NCBI RefSeq assembly: GCF_004571135.1
Contig: NZ_SPSB01000002.1
Coordinates: 62,001 to 126,000, forward strand
Source of the DNA: Algoriphagus kandeliae
GTDB lineage: Bacteria; Bacteroidota; Bacteroidia; Cytophagales; Cyclobacteriaceae
Direction: 5' to 3'
DNA length: 64,000 bases
Position 1 is the stretch's first letter. Every line of letters begins with the position of its first letter. Positions 60,612 through 64,000 of the stretch are shown piece by piece. A program made the translations under genes and the position numbers. The notes beneath the pieces are model-generated. The model was given only the letters and a program-made list of their open reading frames with translations. It was not told the DNA's origin and made no database searches.

Positions 60612-60642
60612 AATTCTCATGGACTTCCCCTTTTTTATTTGC

Positions 60643-60696
60643 AAAAAAAAAAGAATCAGCATTCTCTTCCCTTTCAAGAAGATCTGCTGATTCTTT
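60643..60696 (-). terminator. Intrinsic terminator after the LruC-domain gene
   Basis: Arms at 60650-60661 and 60685-60696 (AAAGAATCAGCA and its complement TGCTGATTCTTT) form 12 bp, with further pairing inside, followed on the minus strand by a run of eight T (60643-60650). Confidence 0.8.
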
Positions 60697-60719
60697 CAAA
60701 AAGCTAGGTTTAGCTTGAT

Positions 60720-62741
60720 CTATTTTAAATAGAGCTTTTCGATATTTCTATATCCAGATTGACCTCTATACCAGTCCATATAACTATATCCATTACTTTT
60801 TGCCCAAGTGTCAAACATCAAATGCGCACTTCGAACATCCTGTTTTTCCTTTGGGTAATCAAATGATTCCGGGAGATGAATTGCCCAGGGAAGAGCAGTT
60901 TTTGACTTATAGAAAGAATTGGCTAATCCAGGATTACTGGCGTCATCAGACTGGCCAAAATAACCAACATCTGCTAAATCAGTAGGACTATACCCTGGAA
61001 GATGAATTTCCCTTCCCCTAATTTGATTTACAATTAGAAAAGGATTATAAGGCGCATTTCCTAGCTCACTAAGTGTTTTTGGGCTCGTAAAGGATATTTC
61101 CAAGGTTAATTCCTTTTGGCTAACCTGAATATCCGTGTCTTTGGTATTGATAAATCCTGTGTGATTCATCAAAAAGTGCACATTATCCGCAACCACAATG
61201 ACTGCCTTCGCTTGACTTGCCTCAGTTCCATTTGCATTTCTCTTGATGAAGTTGTCATTTACTAATATCCCAGAAACCGACGAAACTGCGCTAGAGGGAA
61301 TATTTAATTGGAACCCAAATCCATTTCTAAATCCAGCTCCCGCTGCTCTAAATTTAAATTTTGGTTCTAGAGAAGTTACTTGATTGGAGCTATTCATGAC
61401 TTGCTTGATTTGATAATCTACCACCAGATCATTAAAGTCATAATCGCCCATTTCAGGCCAATTGTCCTCAAATGCAAAGCTCCCAAATGAGGTAGAAGAG
61501 GGATAATAGTTATCATAAGCCTTAGAAGGGTCGTCAGGATATTCATCCAAAATATCATTGATACCATCTCCGTCCCGGTCCAAGGTCCCCGGTTTATCCA
61601 CCAAACTTACATCTTGATTACTGATGGCCCTTACAGGATTACTCGATACAAAAAGAATTGCATCATTAAAATCCTGATCACATCCGCTATTGTCTCTTCG
61701 AACGTCCTCAAAACCAAGCAAAAACACCTTGTTTTCCTCATCCCAAAGCAACACATTGTGTTGTTTTAGGGCTGGAGAAGATTCAGGATTCAGATTTTTG
61801 TCTGCAAATACAGGATAGTAGTAATTGCTCACTTGACTCCCATTCCAACCATTTGCAAATAATACCAATCCAATAGTAACACCTGCAGGAAACCTTCCGA
61901 TATTTATCTTGTCTCCTGAGCGCAAAGCACCTCCACTTCCTACCATCGAGAGGTTTGGAAATAAAACTGTCACTTTCTCAATTTGGTCTATTGAGGTTGG
62001 AGGTTGATTGGTAGGATAGGTGTAAAATCCTATGGAATTTCTCCATCCTGCTCCCTCATGGACAAAAGTGATCCAAACGTCTGCCTCTTGGGTTACATCC
62101 AATGTAGTCTTTTTCCCTTCTGCCAGGTAGGTAGGATGATAGGTCGGTACAGGCTGGCTTTCTGGGAGTGAAGCATTGATGTAGTTCAAAAGTGTGGAAG
62201 AAATATAATCCCGCTGTGGCTCCAAATTAGCGGGGAGGCCTGAGGAATTATAAGATGCCGCATAAGCGAGAGGTAAAGCTACAGCCATTCGGGCATTGAG
62301 CCCTTCATCCACAAAGGCCTTGGGGTCTAGTTCATACGAAATTACTTCTGCAGGATTGCAAGCACCTTTGTAATTCAACGTTACGTTTCCCGCCTTTATC
62401 GGAACCAAAATACGATTGGGAATTCCAATGAAATGAGCTTCTATAATGACTTGATTCAGATAGCTAGGCAGCTTTTGCTTTGCCTTAAAATTCCCTAAAC
62501 CATCAGTAAGCCCCTTCAGTAAAACGCTTCCAGATTCAGGGTTTATCAATTCAATTTTAATCCCTGCAAAAGGAAGATCTTGAGCATCTGAGAAATGGAT
62601 GTCAATAAGGTTTTCACTTGTAGTATTGAAATCAAAAGTCCCGTATTCATTGACTCCTTCCTCAGCAGGAATAGGCTCAAAATCAGGCACCCGTACACAG
62701 GAAGCCAAGCCAACAAAAAGAAGTAATAATGACCGCTTCAT
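60720..62741 (-). CDS. LruC-domain lipoprotein, probable matrix protein
   Basis: 673 aa. Lipoprotein signal MKRSLLLLFVGLASC (Cys 15). The mature part starts with a carboxypeptidase-regulatory-like segment (about 45-130, FAGIKIELINPESGSVLLKG). The middle holds a DUF4114-type segment (CDQDFNDAILFVSSNP) and a Ca-binding-like DRDGDGINDILDEYPDDPSK. The C-terminal region (GSFAFEDNWPEMGDYDFNDL, then beta-rich) is the LruC domain. Such proteins are surface-exposed or matrix-associated. It begins 4 bp after the receiver gene, so it is cotranscribed under array promoter E. Confidence 0.85.
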   Translation of the reverse strand: MKRSLLLLFVGLASCVRVPDFEPIPAEEGVNEYGTFDFNTTSENLIDIHFSDAQDLPFAGIKIELINPESGSVLLKGLTDGLGNFKAKQKLPSYLNQVIIEAHFIGIPNRILVPIKAGNVTLNYKGACNPAEVISYELDPKAFVDEGLNARMAVALPLAYAASYNSSGLPANLEPQRDYISSTLLNYINASLPESQPVPTYHPTYLAEGKKTTLDVTQEADVWITFVHEGAGWRNSIGFYTYPTNQPPTSIDQIEKVTVLFPNLSMVGSGGALRSGDKINIGRFPAGVTIGLVLFANGWNGSQVSNYYYPVFADKNLNPESSPALKQHNVLLWDEENKVFLLGFEDVRRDNSGCDQDFNDAILFVSSNPVRAISNQDVSLVDKPGTLDRDGDGINDILDEYPDDPSKAYDNYYPSSTSFGSFAFEDNWPEMGDYDFNDLVVDYQIKQVMNSSNQVTSLEPKFKFRAAGAGFRNGFGFQLNIPSSAVSSVSGILVNDNFIKRNANGTEASQAKAVIVVADNVHFLMNHTGFINTKDTDIQVSQKELTLEISFTSPKTLSELGNAPYNPFLIVNQIRGREIHLPGYSPTDLADVGYFGQSDDASNPGLANSFYKSKTALPWAIHLPESFDYPKEKQDVRSAHLMFDTWAKSNGYSYMDWYRGQSGYRNIEKLYLK

Positions 62742-62745
62742 TGGA

Positions 62746-63126
62746 TTAGGCTACTGAGGAAAGAGTGCTCCCGAATGAGAATTGAGGCAAATGAGACTGA
62801 ACACGAAGCTGAAGTTCAATCGGATTGAATGGTTTACTGATACAATCTTTGGCTCCACTCTGTAGGGCTTGGATTCGCTCCTGACTCTTGTCTTGGTCTG
62901 TCAAAACAATCATAGGGGTAGTTCGAATTGAACTATGAACGCCTAATTCTTGGATTTTTCTGGATGAAGAAAAATCGGCCAGAATAAGGTCAGGGGTATT
63001 TTCAGCAAGCCAGGTACTCGCCGCCTCCGGTGAGTCTACTGCATATACTTCGTAGTTTTTGCTGAGAAAGTTTATGAGGAAAAGCCGCATAAACTGATGC
63101 TTTTCGATAATTAGTACGGTTTTCAT
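62746..63126 (-). CDS. Stand-alone receiver-domain protein with altered acidic pocket
   Basis: 126 aa, receiver domain only. The phosphoacceptor is D51 (LILADFSSS), with T76 (VLTD) and K98 (SKPF) conserved. The metal-binding acidic pair is E8-K9 rather than the usual DD or ED, so Mg binding may be weakened. No output domain follows; the C-terminus is a short tail. Probably a phosphate sink, connector or partner-binding switch. Cotranscribed with the LruC lipoprotein; array promoter E upstream. Confidence 0.85.
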   Translation of the reverse strand: MKTVLIIEKHQFMRLFLINFLSKNYEVYAVDSPEAASTWLAENTPDLILADFSSSRKIQELGVHSSIRTTPMIVLTDQDKSQERIQALQSGAKDCISKPFNPIELQLRVQSHLPQFSFGSTLSSVA

Positions 63127-63150
63127 GACATCTTTTGGTTAAATGTTTCC

Positions 63151-63239
63151 CAAAAGTATCTTCAGCCATACTCTCAAAATCCTGAAAAAGGTAAGTATCT
63201 AAAATGTCTCGATAAGTGGACCTAATTCTTCGATGAATG
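63151..63239 (-). promoter_or_regulatory. EPS promoter E: three 21-bp-spaced repeats plus TACTTTTG
   Basis: Minus-strand repeats start at 63239 (CATTCATCGAAG), 63218 (CACTTATCGAGA) and 63197 (TACTTACCTTTT, weaker), spaced exactly 21 bp. Then 27 nt, then TACTTTTG at 63151-63158, a perfect TAnnTTTG, 24 nt before ATG 63126. Confidence 0.85.
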
Positions 63240-63251
63240 GAATTAAAAAAA

Positions 63252-64000
63252 TCACTTTTCAGAAGACTCACTTTCATCCCATACCACAACTTGATCCTCC
63301 AAATAATGAGGATAGATCTTTTGGTGGATCTTTTTCACCTCTTCGGTCAGCCGCTTACGAAATTCTTCCACATGTTCACCCGTTCCCGCTGCCATGAATA
63401 CAGGTTCAATTCCAGTCTTTTTCTTATATGCTTCTGCCAACGCCTCGAAATCTTTGAAGTCAGCCTCTTCCCGCTCCATCTCAGACATCTCCATGATTTC
63501 AGCTTCTGAAGGCATAGTTTGTACCAGATCAATTTTATTAAAGACCAGCAAGACTGGCTTGTCTCCCGCATTAATTTCCCGAAGGGTCTGATTGACTACT
63601 GCAATATGATCTTCGAAACTTGGGTGAGAGATATCCACTACGTGCACTAGTAAATCTGCTTCCCGAATCTCGTCCAAGGTGGATTTGAAAGATTCGATCA
63701 AGTGAGTCGGTAATTTCCGGATAAACCCAACCGTATCTGAAAGAAGAAAAGGAATATGGTCCAAGACCACTTTTCGAACCGTGGCATCAACAGTCGCAAA
63801 AAGTTTATTCTCAGCCAGAATATCTGTTTTGGTAATCAAATTCATGAGGGTACTTTTCCCCACATTGGTATACCCCACCAAAGCTACCCGAACGATTCCT
63901 TTCCGGCCTTTTCGCTGGGTGACTCCTTGCTTTTCGATTTGCTTTAACTTGCCCTTGAGCAGGGAAATCTTATTTCGAATGTCCCGCTTATCGGTTTCAA
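63252..64000 (-). CDS. hflX: GTPase HflX (N-terminus off the right edge)
   Basis: Visible: about 249 C-terminal codons, stop near 63252-63254. The reading frame stays open to 64000, where ETDKRDIRNKISLLKGKLKQ precedes the G domain, as in HflX. G1 is VGYTNVGKSTL, G3 DTVGFI, G4 NKID. HflX is a ribosome-associated GTPase that splits stalled ribosomes and binds 50S subunits. Start, and the N-terminal subdomain, lie outside the window. Divergent or tandem neighbours beyond the edge are not visible. Confidence 0.95.
   Translation of the reverse strand, partial: ETDKRDIRNKISLLKGKLKQIEKQGVTQRKGRKGIVRVALVGYTNVGKSTLMNLITKTDILAENKLFATVDATVRKVVLDHIPFLLSDTVGFIRKLPTHLIESFKSTLDEIREADLLVHVVDISHPSFEDHIAVVNQTLREINAGDKPVLLVFNKIDLVQTMPSEAEIMEMSEMEREEADFKDFEALAEAYKKKTGIEPVFMAAGTGEHVEEFRKRLTEEVKKIHQKIYPHYLEDQVVVWDESESSEK

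Larger units (their letters stand above)
60420..60719 (-). other. 300-bp region: leader, EPS promoter D and upstream terminator
   Basis: From the gene side: about 100 nt of leader with a hairpin (arms at 60488-60497 and 60453-60462, 9 of 10 paired, 25-nt loop), promoter D (60523-60611), then the terminator of the LruC gene (60643-60696). No ORF is supported here. Confidence 0.7.

Noticed and set aside
1..64000. tRNA, rRNA, CRISPR array or insertion sequence
   Set aside because: No cloverleaf, repeat-spacer array, transposase frame or terminal inverted repeat was recognised by eye.

Overview
The window looks like chromosomal DNA of a Bacteroidota bacterium, most likely a Cytophagales member of the Algoriphagus/Cyclobacteriaceae type (inferred from gene content, not proven). 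The signs are a fused SecDF, DUF4783, LruC-domain and TonB-receptor proteins, gene starts without Shine-Dalgarno sites, and many promoters with the Bacteroidota -7 box TAnnTTTG. No rRNA, tRNA, CRISPR array, insertion sequence or prophage was seen. Both edges cut genes: a FAD oxidoreductase on the left and hflX on the right.

Layout: 1-14.2 kb is mostly housekeeping (TPR protein, LolC/E-type permease, rbfA, secDF, udk, rdgB, LOG protein) plus an isolated VgrG-PAAR spike pair. 14.3-18.6 kb is a four-gene plus-strand glycan operon. 18.6-23.8 kb holds small accessory genes, an ECF sigma factor with a membrane partner, and an APC permease. 23.9-39.0 kb is core metabolism and repair (radA, polA, amidase, gpmI, nadC, corA, queG) ending in a VWA/MoxR-ATPase pair. 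39.1-42.4 kb has a RelE/ParE-type toxin-antitoxin cassette, then a TPP riboswitch and a TonB receptor. 42.5-46.3 kb encodes a multi-PAS/GAF histidine kinase and a LytTR response regulator.

46.2-63.1 kb is a minus-strand exopolysaccharide locus: sugar transferase, acyltransferase, half-size TolC-like protein, Wzz with a degenerate kinase domain, glycosyltransferases, Wzy, flippase, methyltransferase, a newly read 46-codon membrane peptide, an LruC-domain lipoprotein and a stand-alone receiver protein.

The most notable observation is a shared promoter design in this locus. All five transcription-unit starts (before 47440, 51662, 54505, 60419 and 63126) carry three direct repeats of a 12-mer, consensus CATTnATCGAAg, at 21-bp period. 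Exactly 27 nt after the last repeat comes a TAnnTTTG-like box. No -33 element was found where one was looked for. This looks like an activator-dependent regulon. The 21-bp spacing fits the direct-repeat sites of LytTR regulators, and a LytTR regulator lies at the end of the locus, so it is the leading candidate activator (inference).
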